Notes under the pieces: generated by a model
Told to the model about the DNA's origin: nothing
What the model saw: only the letters and a program-made list of their open reading frames with translations
The model's database searches: none
Program-made: the position numbers and the translations under genes
Part shown: piece after piece, positions 1-9,378 of the stretch
Position numbering within the stretch: the first letter of the stretch is position 1
Layout: each line of letters opens with the position of its first letter
NCBI GenBank assembly: GCA_023284085.1
Contig: JAKVHY010000009.1
Location: 92,948-156,947 of the forward strand
DNA from: Shewanella benthica
Lineage (GTDB): Bacteria > Pseudomonadota > Gammaproteobacteria > Enterobacterales > Shewanellaceae
DNA length: 64,000 nucleotides
Reading direction: 5' to 3'

Positions 1-1939
1 GGGAGATGATGACCTCGCCGTAGGGATTGCCGTAATCGTAGAACACCCCCCCCACGGTAAAGTGATTATCCGGCAGAGCCTGCAAGTCAATGCCGTCCCC
101 TAGCCCGAGATTTAACTTGATGGCGAGAGGCTCGCTGATCAGCACGAGTTTATTAGCAAAAAATGCTGGCCACATATTTTCGACCGTCTCTTTAAATACT
201 GTAGTCTCGGCTAAGGACAGCTTATCTCGAGTGACAATGTTGATCGGCAGCTTGTCTTGTTTACTGCTTAGGTACCACTGTTTATAGAGGGCATCCACCT
301 CCTTGTGCCTTTTCAAAAAGGATTCAACCTCGGCCATCTGACTCGATGCCGGCCTGATATAGAGCTCGGCGTGCAGTCTGGCATCGAGCCAGTTTTTCAA
401 GGTGCTCTCGAAGCTGCCCACTAAGGTGTTCATGGATATATTGGCTGTCAGTGCCAGTAACATGGCCATCATGGCCAGTGACAGGGGGGCGATTAGCTCT
501 TTGGTCTCGGCGACCTGATAATGTAATAAACCTTTAGGGGTAACTTTTAGCAGCTGGTTGACCATAAATGCCAGAGACCAAGGCAGGGCTAAGGGGATGG
601 CGATGACTACAAGGCCAAGTAGGAGCATGGTGTAGCGATAGTCTTGGCTAAAAGGCAGTAATATCGATGCCACAAATCCGAGTGTGATGGCAATGAATAA
701 TAGATATCGATAGATCTTATTGGCACTTTTTTGCTGAGTGAAGTGACCCGAGTTTCCCGCCAGAGGCTGACGGATTAGCTGAATAAATAATGATGCTGAG
801 GCTGCCAGAGCGGCGAGAAAAGTCAGGCCTATGGCCTGAAACAACCAACTCCATTGCCAGTGACCCGGAAATATCTTCGCGCCATAAAGCTGCTCCAGCG
901 TCACCGATACCATAGGTTGCAGCCAGTGACTGAGTTGCAATCCCAGCATAAAACCTATGATAGAACCGACTATGACCAAGAGCAGAAGCTCGATGCACAG
1001 AGCCAACATCAAGGGGGCCTTGGCTATGCCTTGTTGTTGAAGCTGTGTCAGTAACCTCTGTCTCTTGAGTAAGCTATAGCGCACCCCGTTATAGGCGATA
1101 AACAGGCCGACCACGAAGGCCAGCAGGCTCATGGCGGTCAGGTTAAGGTGAAAACTTTCGGTGAGGGCGGTGAGGCCATCGCCATTATCACTCTCAATTA
1201 ACATGCCTCGGTTGCCAATAAGCCGCTCTAAATGGCTCTTGTTATTGCTTACGTCAGAGAAGAGGGCGATATAGCTGAGTTCATTGGGCCGCTTGAGTAT
1301 GCGCTGGGCCAGAGAGATATCCATTAAAATATCCGAGCCTAAATTGCTGGCATCATCTAAGGCTATGACACTTATCTTCACGCCCCCGAGTACGAAGTCA
1401 CCGTCTTGGGAGATCTGCTCTGCCAATGATTTGCTCGTCAGTACTAGGGGCGCGCCGGATAAGATATCTCCTATGGGAATATTTACAGAGAACAGCCCGC
1501 CGCCAGTTTTAGCTCTGGCTTCACTATTTACTTGAGAAGCGGAGGCTGAAACAGAGGCTGGGAAAGAGGTGAGGGCGGCCATAAGGTCGCTGCCCTGAAT
1601 GCGCCAACGTTTGCCATTCGAGTCACTGGCCACGCCTTGCAAGACTGGCAGGCTATTGCTGAAACCGTCGGCGCGCATATCGAAGTATAGGTTTTCATCC
1701 AGACGCTTACTGCCAAGTGGCGGAGTAACAGACCATTTGGCTTGCTGACTTAGTAGCTCGGTGGCAGAGCTGTAGCTCTGAATGGCGTTTTCATTGGTGG
1801 TGCGAACCCCGATCAACAAGGTGACAGCCAGAATAATACCGATACTGATGGCGCCAGCCTGCAGTGGGGCTTGGCGATAATGGGCGAAGAAGACCTCAAG
1901 GCAGAGCCGGGTCATGCGGATGAGTTTGGTATTACTCAT
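1..1939 (-). CDS. FtsX-type ABC transporter permease (3' end beyond window)
   Basis: Reading down from the ATG at 1939, the frame stays open to the window edge, giving about 646 residues without a stop. The N-terminus has one membrane span followed by a long periplasmic domain. A block of hydrophobic spans follows around residues 290-480 and a second periplasmic domain begins near the edge. This matches the duplicated FtsX/MacB permease type with a total length near 800 residues. The ATG overlaps the last 8 bases of the upstream ATPase gene, so the two are co-transcribed and probably translationally coupled. The likely role is export or extraction of a lipid, lipoprotein or peptide across the inner membrane. 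The substrate cannot be told from the sequence. Confidence 0.85.
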   Translation of the reverse strand, partial: MSNTKLIRMTRLCLEVFFAHYRQAPLQAGAISIGIILAVTLLIGVRTTNENAIQSYSSATELLSQQAKWSVTPPLGSKRLDENLYFDMRADGFSNSLPVLQGVASDSNGKRWRIQGSDLMAALTSFPASVSASASQVNSEARAKTGGGLFSVNIPIGDILSGAPLVLTSKSLAEQISQDGDFVLGGVKISVIALDDASNLGSDILMDISLAQRILKRPNELSYIALFSDVSNNKSHLERLIGNRGMLIESDNGDGLTALTESFHLNLTAMSLLAFVVGLFIAYNGVRYSLLKRQRLLTQLQQQGIAKAPLMLALCIELLLLVIVGSIIGFMLGLQLSHWLQPMVSVTLEQLYGAKIFPGHWQWSWLFQAIGLTFLAALAASASLFIQLIRQPLAGNSGHFTQQKSANKIYRYLLFIAITLGFVASILLPFSQDYRYTMLLLGLVVIAIPLALPWSLAFMVNQLLKVTPKGLLHYQVAETKELIAPLSLAMMAMLLALTANISMNTLVGSFESTLKNWLDARLHAELYIRPASSQMAEVESFLKRHKEVDALYKQWYLSSKQDKLPINIVTRDKLSLAETTVFKETVENMWPAFFANKLVLISEPLAIKLNLGLGDGIDLQALPDNHFTVGGVFYDYGNPYGEVIIS

Positions 1940-2600
1940 GGATCTGGCCATTATCCAGATGCCAACGCCGCTGCATAAACTCGGCGCATTCCATGCTGTG
2001 GGTGACCATAATTATGCTGGTGTCTTGCTCTCCTGCCAGTTCACACAAGAGCTTCATTACCTCTAAGCTGGCGAGCTGATCTAAGTTGCCGGTGGGCTCA
2101 TCGGCTAACAGGAGTCTGGGTTTATGGGCCAGTGCCCGGGCGATGGCGACTCGCTGCTGCTGACCACCGGATAAGGCTTCGACATGACGCTTGAGTAATG
2201 GCCTCAGACCTAAGCTATCGACCAGATGATCGCACCAAAAGTTCCAATCTAATCCATTGAGCCTGAGTGGGAATGCAATGTTATCTTCGACATTAAGCGG
2301 GGTCAGCAAATTAAATTGTTGAAAGACCACGCCTAAAGAAACCTGCCTGAAATAACTCCAGTGACTGTCGTTCCATGTTGTGGTGTTTTCGCTCAGCAGG
2401 CTAAGGGAGCCTGCATCGGGGCGTTCAAATCCGGCGATCAGATTAAGCAAGGTGCTCTTGCCACTCCCGCTGGCACCTGTGAGCGCAATCGTATCACCTT
2501 GGGTGAGCAGCAGGTCGAGTCGGTCGAGGACCTTGTGACCGACTCCTCCATCGATAAACTGTTTGCTGATCCCTTGCAGTTGCACTATCTGTTCTGTCAT
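1932..2600 (-). CDS. ABC transporter ATP-binding protein (LolD/MacB type)
   Basis: About 222 residues from the chosen start. It has a Walker A (GASGSGKS, about 42-49), a Q-loop region (VVFQQFN), an ABC signature (LSGGQQQ, near 143) and a Walker B (LLLADE, near 163) followed by PTGNLD. This is the compact single-domain ATPase that pairs with FtsX-type permeases. The frame also has an upstream start at 2639, but the ATG at 2600 has a GGAGCC Shine-Dalgarno sequence 5-6 bases ahead, and the family N-terminus fits it. The gene ends 8 bases inside the permease gene. It powers the adjacent exporter at the cytoplasmic face of the membrane. Confidence 0.92.
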   Translation of the reverse strand: MTEQIVQLQGISKQFIDGGVGHKVLDRLDLLLTQGDTIALTGASGSGKSTLLNLIAGFERPDAGSLSLLSENTTTWNDSHWSYFRQVSLGVVFQQFNLLTPLNVEDNIAFPLRLNGLDWNFWCDHLVDSLGLRPLLKRHVEALSGGQQQRVAIARALAHKPRLLLADEPTGNLDQLASLEVMKLLCELAGEQDTSIIMVTHSMECAEFMQRRWHLDNGQIHE

Positions 2601-2876
2601 AAGGCTCCATTCGCCAAGGCTAATTCCATTATGGGGCAAAACTATGAGTCAATAGTCAGTGAGCATACCGAATCATACATCATTTTCAACCTGGATCCGC
2701 TGACCTTTACAGAGCCCAGAGCTGCACTCATCATCTGTCTAGCTTAGAGGTAACAGGCTGGATACAAAGTATAATTTGAATTACTGATATTAATCGGTAA
2801 GCTGTTTACTGCACAAATATTGAGTTGGTGCCTTAGTTAATTATAATTAGTCGTATTAAAGGGAGCCCTTGTCCTG

Positions 2877-3635
2877 ATGGATATCAGTTTGACCCATGCA
2901 ATCTTGTTACTGGTAACCGGATTTTTCGCGGGTATCATCAATACCCTCGCCGGTGGAGGCTCAAACTTGACGTTGCCAGCATTGATGGTGATGGGTATGC
3001 CTGCCGAAGTGGCCAACGCGACCAATAGAGTCGGCGTTTTGATGCAGTCGATAGTCGCCGTATTTGGCTTTAAGAAACATGGAAAATTAGACTCAGACGA
3101 CAAGGTGCCCATCCTTATTCCCACCGTTATCGGAGGCTTATTAGGAGCGGTGGGAGCAGCCTATGCACCTACTGAGTGGATAAAACCTCTGTTGCTGGGC
3201 ACCATGCTGCTGATGGCACTGGTTATTTTAGTCAAACCTTCCATGATAGCGCCGGAATACGGCGCATCGGTGAATAAGGTGTCTCAGACACCGAGCTCCT
3301 GGTGGTGGCTGGGTGTCGCGGGTTTCTATGGTGGCTTCGTTCAGGCTGGAGTTGGCTTTGTGCTGCTGGCTGCATTGGCGGGGTCGCTGAGATATGATCT
3401 AGTACGTGCCAACGCGCTCAAGATGCTCTGCACCTTAGTCTTTACTTCGGTGGCCTTAGTGCTGTTTATGATTGAGGGGCTGATCCAATGGCTCCCCGGA
3501 CTGATACTCGCCTTCGGTACCATGTTTGGGGCTCATTTAGCCGTTAAAATGGCCATCAAGGCTAGGCCTGAAACGATGAAGTGGTTCTTGTTCGTGATGA
3601 CGCTGGTGGGTTGTATAGCAGCTTATTTTAGTTAG
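2877..3635 (+). CDS. TSUP (TauE/SafE) family membrane permease
   Basis: 252 residues with about eight hydrophobic spans in two homologous halves. The first half has an early GGGSNLTLPAL segment and the second an FVQAGVGFVLLAAL segment, both typical of the TauE/SafE anion-exporter family. It starts at ATG 2877 with a GGGAG sequence about 12 bases upstream. It is transcribed alone, divergently from the ABC genes. The family moves sulfite, sulfonates or other small organic anions. Nothing nearby fixes the substrate. Confidence 0.88.
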   Translation: MDISLTHAILLLVTGFFAGIINTLAGGGSNLTLPALMVMGMPAEVANATNRVGVLMQSIVAVFGFKKHGKLDSDDKVPILIPTVIGGLLGAVGAAYAPTEWIKPLLLGTMLLMALVILVKPSMIAPEYGASVNKVSQTPSSWWWLGVAGFYGGFVQAGVGFVLLAALAGSLRYDLVRANALKMLCTLVFTSVALVLFMIEGLIQWLPGLILAFGTMFGAHLAVKMAIKARPETMKWFLFVMTLVGCIAAYFS

Positions 3636-3684
3636 CAATGAACGCTAACTTTTTGTTCTTTATTTGACTTGTTACACATTCATT

Positions 3685-4045
3685 TTCTGTCTTTCCGGCA
3701 ATGTTTTCTAACCGGAATCCAGCTCTTTATCAATGTTTCTCAACTTAGTTTGGAGTTGCGGCCTTACGGCCGAGGCAAGTCGTGGGTTTTCAACCCACAC
3801 CCGACCAAGAGGGGCTGGACGGCCTCGCCCCTCTTGGATCACCCCACGCCGCCCCGGCGAAGTTGTATCCCTCTGTTCTTATGGATAAATCACTACCACT
3901 TCCGAAGGATGCATCCATGCACCTGCGAAAGTTAGCCCGACATCCATGTCGGTCTCACATGATTTATTCCAACGATCTTCGGCAACTTCCAACGGGGATC
4001 TGTTATAACCTTCTGGTGCGTTTGATTATCGTCGGTAGTTAATTT
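3685..4045. repeat. Hairpin-rich intergenic repeat element, copy A
   Basis: This fills the roughly 530-bp gap between the TSUP and FAD-oxidoreductase genes. It starts with a segment (about 3689-3780) that matches a second one at about 6335-6425. The shared pieces are TGTCTTTCCGGCAATG, CCGGAATCCA and TGCGGCCTTACG, in the same order with near-identical spacing. Further on are an 11-bp perfect hairpin (3808-3838, CCAAGAGGGGC with its complement) and a 16-bp hairpin (3937-3952, CCGACATCCATGTCGG). Short frames through it appear to be by-products of the hairpins. It is probably a non-coding dispersed repeat. Confidence 0.6.
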
Positions 4046-4162
4046 CAGGTTCCTTAGAAGGTGAATTGGGTAAATATGAACTTTTTGTGATTGATGGCTA
4101 TAAACTTGACTGCTTGCGGCGTAAAATAGCCGCGAATTTTGTACGTCACTCTAGTAAGCACA

Positions 4163-5638
4163 ATGAATCAAGCTGCAAAAAAATCTGATACAGCATCGAT
4201 AGCTAGTCCTAAAATTGCCATCATAGGTGGCGGTGTTGCCGGCTCAACAATCGCCCTGCGCTTCGCCGAACTGGGTATAGACACTAACTTGATCGAAAAA
4301 GGGGACAGCTTAGTCAATGGCCCTCCCTTTTGTCATCTACATGCTGGCGGCAATCTTTACCGGGAAATATCAGATGAGCAGTGTTTAACCTTACTAGAGC
4401 AATCAATCGAGACGGTAAAGGTATACCCGCAAAGCGTGAATAAGCGGCCAACTGTTATCGCATTGCCGAAAAACGATCCCGGTCACCCTTGTGATTTACT
4501 GCCGCGCTTAGAAAAGTTACGCGCTAAGTACACCTCTTTAGTTTGGCAAGATGTTGGCAATAAAGTATTAGGCGAGCCTGAGCAATATTTTCGTTTGTTT
4601 GAGCGAACCGAAATAGAGGCTCTTAAAGACCATCCCTTGCCTGATAAAGCCCAATGTCCGAGTGATTGGTTGGTGGCTTTTGCTCAGCATGTCGAGTTGG
4701 ATAATTTAAAGTTCCCGATAGTGTTAGTGCAGGAATATGGCCTGTCAGCCTTTCGTTTTGCTGCTATTGCGAGTATGGCGATAGAGAAATTACCTGATTG
4801 CCATCTACATACCAACACGCAAGTCGTGGCATTAGAGCAACTTGCTGACGCGTCAGGCTGGCGTGTATCGATGAAAAAGCACGATAAAATCGAGACTATC
4901 TATGCCGATTTTGATTATGTGATTAATGCCTGTGGCTTTAAGAGCGGCGAAATCGATGACATGCTCAGTGCTAAGCGTCGGCGTATGGTCGAGTTTAAAG
5001 CAGCCTATGTTGCCCATTGGCCAAAGTGTAAAGGCTTGTGGCCTGAGGTGATTTTTTATGGGGAGCGTGGTACACCTCTAGGCATGGCACAATTGACGCC
5101 TTACCCTGATGGCTATTTTCAATTACACGGCATGACTCAAGATATCACCCTGTTTAAGAATGGCTTAGTGGCGAGTTGTGAAAATAGTGCCCAGCCGAAA
5201 CTTGCCGAACGTTTTATGAATAAGATTGAACATCAATGGCCAGCAGAGCTCATCGAAAAACGAACCTTAGGCTCTATTGAGCATATAGCCCAATATATTC
5301 CAAGCTTTAGTCAGGCTAGCGTCGCGGCTAAGCCCTTATTTGGGGCGCAACAAATACCTGGGGATGATGCGGATCTGCGTGCGGCAGATGTGTCGTTTCA
5401 TGGTAAGCATTATGCTCGTGCAGAGATAGTTAAAGCCTCTTCGGCATTAGCCGCCGCCGATGCCATCTTGCAGGACTTGATTGCTAATGAACTGGTGAGC
5501 TCTGCACTCATCGAGCAATACGCGACTAAGCATTACTTCCCGGTAACTGGCCAATGTACCGAAGAAGAAGTGACTTCCAGAGCCGAACTGTTAGCGAGGC
5601 AGCGCCAGTACCCTGAAGCCTTGGCGAAGAACTTTTAA
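4163..5638 (+). CDS. FAD-dependent oxidoreductase, substrate unknown
   Basis: About 491 residues from ATG 4163. An in-frame TTG at 4139 is possible but adds only eight residues ahead of the conserved start. Residues about 17-28 form a dinucleotide-binding Rossmann strand-loop-helix (AIIGGGVAGS), followed by an acidic-ended second strand (NLIEKG). An internal strand reads DYVINACGFKSGEID, as seen near the flavin in DAO-type oxidoreductases. No membrane span or signal peptide is visible. The gene is flanked by repeat DNA upstream and a convergent hairpin downstream, so it is probably monocistronic. The FAD fold is clear; the substrate is not. Confidence 0.8.
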   Translation: MNQAAKKSDTASIASPKIAIIGGGVAGSTIALRFAELGIDTNLIEKGDSLVNGPPFCHLHAGGNLYREISDEQCLTLLEQSIETVKVYPQSVNKRPTVIALPKNDPGHPCDLLPRLEKLRAKYTSLVWQDVGNKVLGEPEQYFRLFERTEIEALKDHPLPDKAQCPSDWLVAFAQHVELDNLKFPIVLVQEYGLSAFRFAAIASMAIEKLPDCHLHTNTQVVALEQLADASGWRVSMKKHDKIETIYADFDYVINACGFKSGEIDDMLSAKRRRMVEFKAAYVAHWPKCKGLWPEVIFYGERGTPLGMAQLTPYPDGYFQLHGMTQDITLFKNGLVASCENSAQPKLAERFMNKIEHQWPAELIEKRTLGSIEHIAQYIPSFSQASVAAKPLFGAQQIPGDDADLRAADVSFHGKHYARAEIVKASSALAAADAILQDLIANELVSSALIEQYATKHYFPVTGQCTEEEVTSRAELLARQRQYPEALAKNF

Positions 5639-5653
5639 CTTCAATATGTGCTT

Positions 5654-5685
5654 AAGACAGGTATCAGCTGCCTGATACCTGTCTT
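5654..5685. terminator. Convergent hairpin between FAD oxidoreductase and truncated globin
   Basis: A 14-bp perfect stem (AAGACAGGTATCAG at 5654-5667, its complement at 5672-5685) with a 4-base loop. It lies just after the oxidoreductase and overlaps the last codons and stop of the globin gene on the other strand. It can act as a terminator for the plus strand. It lacks a long T-run. Confidence 0.6.
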
Positions 5686-6077
5686 ATTCTCTCTGCCGGA
5701 ACTCTTAGCTGCTGCATCAGATAAACTTTGAAATCGACTTCGTAAGGCTGATTCTCTACGGCTTGTTGCATGCAGTACAACCAGGCTTCACTTTCTTTAT
5801 GACCCACCGACAGGTGTTTATGAGCGGCTGGGATATTGATGGAGCCGTAATGCTCAGTATACAGCTTAGGCCCGCCAAGCCAGCCGGAAAGGAAGTACGC
5901 GAGTTTCTGACGAGAATCAGTAAGGTCACCAGGATGCATATCCCGGATCTTCTTTGACGAGGAAAACTCATCCATATTTTGGTAAAACTCATCAACCAAG
6001 CGAATCAGACCCGCTAAGCCACCCGCCATTTTGTAGGAGTTGTCACCAACCCCATATTCACAACTTCTTGAATTCAT
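5664..6077 (-). CDS. Group II truncated haemoglobin
   Basis: About 137 residues from ATG 6077. The same frame could start at GTG 6113, which has an AAAGG close upstream. The core starts YGVGDNSYKMAGG and contains FYQNMD, then DSRQKLAYFLSGWLGGP, then LYTEHYG, the classic trHbO (group II) layout. The first His of AHKHLSVG aligns with the proximal haem ligand, and the conserved G-helix Trp is in EAWLYCM. Such proteins bind O2, NO or peroxide in the cytoplasm. No partner gene is adjacent; the NO regulator norR lies 44 kb away. Confidence 0.88.
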   Translation of the reverse strand: MNSRSCEYGVGDNSYKMAGGLAGLIRLVDEFYQNMDEFSSSKKIRDMHPGDLTDSRQKLAYFLSGWLGGPKLYTEHYGSINIPAAHKHLSVGHKESEAWLYCMQQAVENQPYEVDFKVYLMQQLRVPAERIRQVSGS

Positions 6078-6169
6078 AACTTCTGCCGAAATCTGATGTA
6101 GGGTTAACTCCACTGCCTTTTGCTATAGAGCTAATTCCACTGATTTTTTATTTAGTTCAATATCGTACT

Positions 6170-6503
6170 TTGTTGCAGAAGCCATCACCAGTAGGTATGA
6201 AGTTTTTCCGAACTTTATTTGGAGTTATGTGGCCTTGCGGCCGAGGAAAATCTCCAAACTCCGTTTGGATGAAAGTCATGGGTATTAAACTGGAATCCTT
6301 GGCTACCAGTTGGCTGAAGTCTTATTTTTTATATTGTCTTTCCGGCAATGCTTTTGGGCCGGAATCCATCACTTTATCTGTACCTTCTAACTTGATTTTG
6401 AGTATGCGGCCTTACGACGGAGAAGGGATTCCAAACGAAGTTTGGACCAGTACAGCGAAGCTGATGGACACCAGTAACGTTCAAAGTTACAAAATCCTTT
6501 CCA
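6170..6503. repeat. Hairpin-rich intergenic repeat element, copy B plus half copy
   Basis: A gap of about 390 bp between the globin and DksA-type genes (both minus strand). Positions about 6335-6425 match copy A at about 3689-3780 at roughly 75% identity with one small gap. A partial relative lies at about 6213-6255 (TTTGGAGTTATGTGGCCTTG, followed by CGGCCGAGG). The element runs right up to the 3' end of the DksA-type gene. No gene is supported here. Confidence 0.55.
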
Positions 6504-6863
6504 CTAAAGGTTCTCAAGTTCCGACTGACATTGAATACACAACTCTGCGATAGCATGTATCGTGAGCCGACCGAGTCCAATACTCTCACCACATTCGAGG
6601 CAAAACCCATACTCCTCGGGTTCGAGTAAGATCTGCTTGATACGCAGGAGGTGCTGCTGCATCAGCAGCTCACTGGCTTGTGCCATCTGTTGCTGCTGAA
6701 TCGCGTCTATGCGGGATACTCGGCCGACCGCTTGCTGGTCGAGTTGCACCGGGGCGCTGCGTTCGTGAATTGATTCTATTTGCTGCTCTAGGTCACTAAG
6801 TTCATGTTTAAGCTTAGTGAGTAGCTCTTGTTTCTCGGTCGAGGTGAGATCTGCTTGTTTCAA
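6504..6863 (-). CDS. TraR/DksA-family zinc-finger protein
   Basis: 119 residues. A long charged helical N-terminal half (about 8-80, with QQQQMAQASELLMQQHLLRI) forms a coiled-coil-like hairpin. The C-terminus has a C4 zinc finger, CLECGESIGLGRL then CIQCQ (two Cys pairs about 20 apart). This is the DksA/TraR family, which inserts into the RNA polymerase secondary channel. It is shorter than canonical DksA (about 150 residues), so it is a paralogue. The start ATG at 6863 precedes MKQADLTSTEK. The 3' end abuts the repeat region. Confidence 0.88.
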   Translation of the reverse strand: MKQADLTSTEKQELLTKLKHELSDLEQQIESIHERSAPVQLDQQAVGRVSRIDAIQQQQMAQASELLMQQHLLRIKQILLEPEEYGFCLECGESIGLGRLTIHAIAELCIQCQSELENL

Positions 6864-6969
6864 AAGTCAGCCTCCGATTTGGGATGATTTGGGATAGAAG
6901 CTACTAAATTATCTGACTTCTTCTCGTAAAACAAGTGGGTATAGCAAGGGTAAAACAAGAGAAATAAAA

Positions 6970-7000
6970 AAGGCGCACTCGTATTTTTACCGTGCGCCTT
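6970..7000 (-). terminator. Intrinsic terminator downstream of ygfZ
   Basis: A 9-bp stem (AAGGCGCAC at 6970-6978, complement at 6992-7000), followed on the minus strand by a run of Ts (As at 6964-6969). It lies 37 bases after the ygfZ stop. An 8-base tandem (TTTCCTAG, about three copies) sits between them at about 7011-7034. Confidence 0.85.
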
Positions 7001-7036
7001 ACAGCATATTCTTCCTAGTTTCCTAGTTTCCTAGTC

Positions 7037-8017
7037 TTAACTTTCATCTACAAGCGAATACGGCAGTGGCTTGATCGTCAGCGATGAGCTTTCATCTCCT
7101 GCGATTCTAAGCTTGGCACTGTCTTGGGTGTCATTAGGTAGCACGGCAGTCAGTAAAACTTGATCGCCTGATTGAACTAGTTCGATGATGGTACCTGTTT
7201 TCTTGAAACCATCGTCTAAGGCGAGCTCTAGTCTGGTTTCCAGACTGACCGTTTCGCTACTGGTGCCGCTTAGGATATACAGGGCGCGCTTATTGCCACC
7301 GCGATATTTCATCCGGGCTATGGTTTCCTGGCCCATGTAACAGCCTTTTTGGAAGCTGATGCCATTAATGCCCTGCAAGTTACACATCTGAGGCACAAAC
7401 TGGCTCTGATGTGAGACTGCCAGGTTGGGATAACCGGATTGGATCTCCAGAGCCTGCCAGGCGGTGGCATCGACTATTTCTTGATTAATAGAGGTAAGCA
7501 AGGGCGCAGCGGCTTCCTTGTCCATCATTATGATGAAACGGTCATTGTCTTTTAGCAGTAGGCCACCAGCAATCACGGTGACTTCTTTGTCGATGTTAGT
7601 ATTGTCGGCTGGGCCGAAACGCTCGTTGATCCAAGTTTTCGCCTGTTCACCGGCGACGCCTAAGAGTAAGAATTTGTCGGTAACATCGACCAGATCAGCC
7701 TTGCTGAATACCGCATATTTAGCGAGTTGAGTTAGATCCAGGGCCAAGGTATCAGAGGGCATCATCATGATCAGGGCATCTTCGAGGGCGAAGGTTCTGA
7801 AGCTTGCCAGCATCTTGCCCTTGGGATCGCAGTGGGCTCCCCAGCGCCATTGGTCGTTTTCTAAAGAGCTGATGTCAGTGGTGACTTGTCCATGGATAAA
7901 GCTGCGGCCTTGTTCACCCGTCACGCTCATTAGACCCAAGTGGGATAAATTAGAGAAGAATAGCGATGGAATGGGGTCATTCAAGTTCCAACTGGGCTGA
8001 GAAACGGAAAGCGTCAT
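7037..8017 (-). CDS. ygfZ: YgfZ, folate-binding tRNA/iron-sulfur repair protein
   Basis: 326 residues with the family signature K-G-C-Y-x-G-Q-E in ISFQKGCYMGQETIARMKYRG (about two thirds along). The N-terminal half has the GcvT-like fold (FIHGQVTTDIS, CDPKGKM). YgfZ is a cytoplasmic tetrahydrofolate-binding protein needed for MiaB-type tRNA thiolation and for Fe-S enzyme upkeep under oxidative stress. Length matches the family. The ATG at 8017 overlaps nothing, and the gene is flanked by hairpin terminators on both sides, so it is a single-gene unit. Confidence 0.95.
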   Translation of the reverse strand: MTLSVSQPSWNLNDPIPSLFFSNLSHLGLMSVTGEQGRSFIHGQVTTDISSLENDQWRWGAHCDPKGKMLASFRTFALEDALIMMMPSDTLALDLTQLAKYAVFSKADLVDVTDKFLLLGVAGEQAKTWINERFGPADNTNIDKEVTVIAGGLLLKDNDRFIIMMDKEAAAPLLTSINQEIVDATAWQALEIQSGYPNLAVSHQSQFVPQMCNLQGINGISFQKGCYMGQETIARMKYRGGNKRALYILSGTSSETVSLETRLELALDDGFKKTGTIIELVQSGDQVLLTAVLPNDTQDSAKLRIAGDESSSLTIKPLPYSLVDES

Positions 8018-8088
8018 ATCATAATCCTAGGAAATAAGCGGGCTGGAAAGAGCTGATTGTAACTCTAATTTGCCAATGCTTGAAATGA

Positions 8089-8125
8089 AATAGCCCGCAT
8101 AACTAGTAAAATTATGCGGGCTATT
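8089..8125 (-). terminator. Intrinsic terminator downstream of serA
   Basis: A 12-14-bp stem (AATAGCCCGCAT.. at 8089-8102, complement at 8112-8125), located 24 bases beyond the serA stop on the minus strand and upstream of ygfZ. It separates the two transcripts. Confidence 0.8.
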
Positions 8126-8148
8126 AATTTTTAGTCTCAGACTGGTGT

Positions 8149-9378
8149 TTAGTGCAGTAGACGAGTTCTGATTGTGCCTTCGATGGCCTTCAGCTGCTCC
8201 AGTGCCTCTTCGGCTTGATCCGAATCGACCTCCATCACAACATAACCAATTTCAGCGGTGGTCTGTAGATACTGGGCGGCGATGTTGATGCCTTTCTCTG
8301 CAAACGCTTGGTTAATCTTGATCAGTATACCGGGACGGTTGTGGTGAATATGCAGTAAGCGAGATGTGTCTTTATGCTGAGCCAGAGACACTTCCGGGAA
8401 GTTGACTGCAGTCATGGTCGAGCCATTATCTGAGTACTTCGCTAGCTTGCCTGCCACTTCGATACCGATATTTTCTTGGGCTTCCTGAGTGCTGCCACCC
8501 ACATGCGGTGTCAGGATGACGTTATCCATGCCGCGTAACGGGCTGAAAAACTCGTCATTGTTAGACTTAGGCTCAACCGGGAACACATCGATAGCAGCGC
8601 CCGCGAGTTTTTCACTGCGGATGGCCGATGCGAGAGCGTCAATGTCGACAACTGTGCCGCGAGAGGCGTTGATTAAGATACTGCCTTGCTTCATATAGGC
8701 AATCTCGGCTTCACCTATCATCTCTTTGGTCTGCGGCGTCTCAGGTACGTGCAGGCTGACTACATCAGCGAGAGACATTAATTCTTGCATCGAGTGAATT
8801 TGCTGGGCATTACCCAGTGGCAACTTATCTTCAATATCGAAGAAGATCACGCGCATACCGAGCGTCTCGGCCAAGATACCTAGTTGAGTGCCGATATGAC
8901 CATAGCCGATAACACCTAAGGTCTTACCGCGTGCTTCGAAACTGCCTGCGGCACTCTTAAGCCATCCGCCTCTGTGCGCCATGGCATTACGCTGTGGAAT
9001 ACCACGAAATAACATGATAATTTCACCAAGCACTAGCTCGGCTACACTTCGGGTATTTGAAAATGGCGCATTGAAAACCGGGACACCAAGTTTTTCAGCA
9101 AAATTTAAGTTAACTTGGTTAGTCCCAATACAGAAACACCCGATACCGACAAGTTTCTCGGCTTGGCTTAACACTGCTTCGGTGATCTGGGTGCGGGAGC
9201 GAAGGCCGACAAAATGAGCATCTTTAATCGCTGTGGCTAAGGCTGCTTCCCCGAGAGATGCTTTGTGGTATTCGATATTCTTGTAGCCTGCACGCTTAAA
9301 TACATCAACCGCAGATTGGTGGACGCCTTCCAACAGCAGGATCTTGATCTTATCCTTGTCCAGCGAATGTTTCGCCAT
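8149..9378 (-). CDS. serA: D-3-phosphoglycerate dehydrogenase
   Basis: 409 residues, the length of the E. coli-type enzyme. It oxidises 3-phosphoglycerate to phosphohydroxypyruvate with NAD, the first step of serine synthesis. The NAD-binding glycine motif is VIGYGHIGTQ. Catalytic-loop segments are INASRGTVVDID (Arg) and TPHVGGSTQEAQENIG (His). The C-terminal ACT domain (from about 335, LHIHHNRPGILIKINQAF) is the serine feedback site. ATG at 9378 with GAAGGT upstream. It stands alone, with its own terminator. Confidence 0.97.
   Translation of the reverse strand: MAKHSLDKDKIKILLLEGVHQSAVDVFKRAGYKNIEYHKASLGEAALATAIKDAHFVGLRSRTQITEAVLSQAEKLVGIGCFCIGTNQVNLNFAEKLGVPVFNAPFSNTRSVAELVLGEIIMLFRGIPQRNAMAHRGGWLKSAAGSFEARGKTLGVIGYGHIGTQLGILAETLGMRVIFFDIEDKLPLGNAQQIHSMQELMSLADVVSLHVPETPQTKEMIGEAEIAYMKQGSILINASRGTVVDIDALASAIRSEKLAGAAIDVFPVEPKSNNDEFFSPLRGMDNVILTPHVGGSTQEAQENIGIEVAGKLAKYSDNGSTMTAVNFPEVSLAQHKDTSRLLHIHHNRPGILIKINQAFAEKGINIAAQYLQTTAEIGYVVMEVDSDQAEEALEQLKAIEGTIRTRLLH

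Noticed and set aside
3669..4042. Two overlapping plus-strand frames of 86-88 residues
   Set aside because: They run through hairpin repeats and reflect palindromic sequence, with no coding features.
6170..6553. 127-residue plus-strand frame between the globin and DksA-type genes
   Set aside because: It spans repeat copy B and overlaps the 3' end of the DksA-type gene on the other strand.
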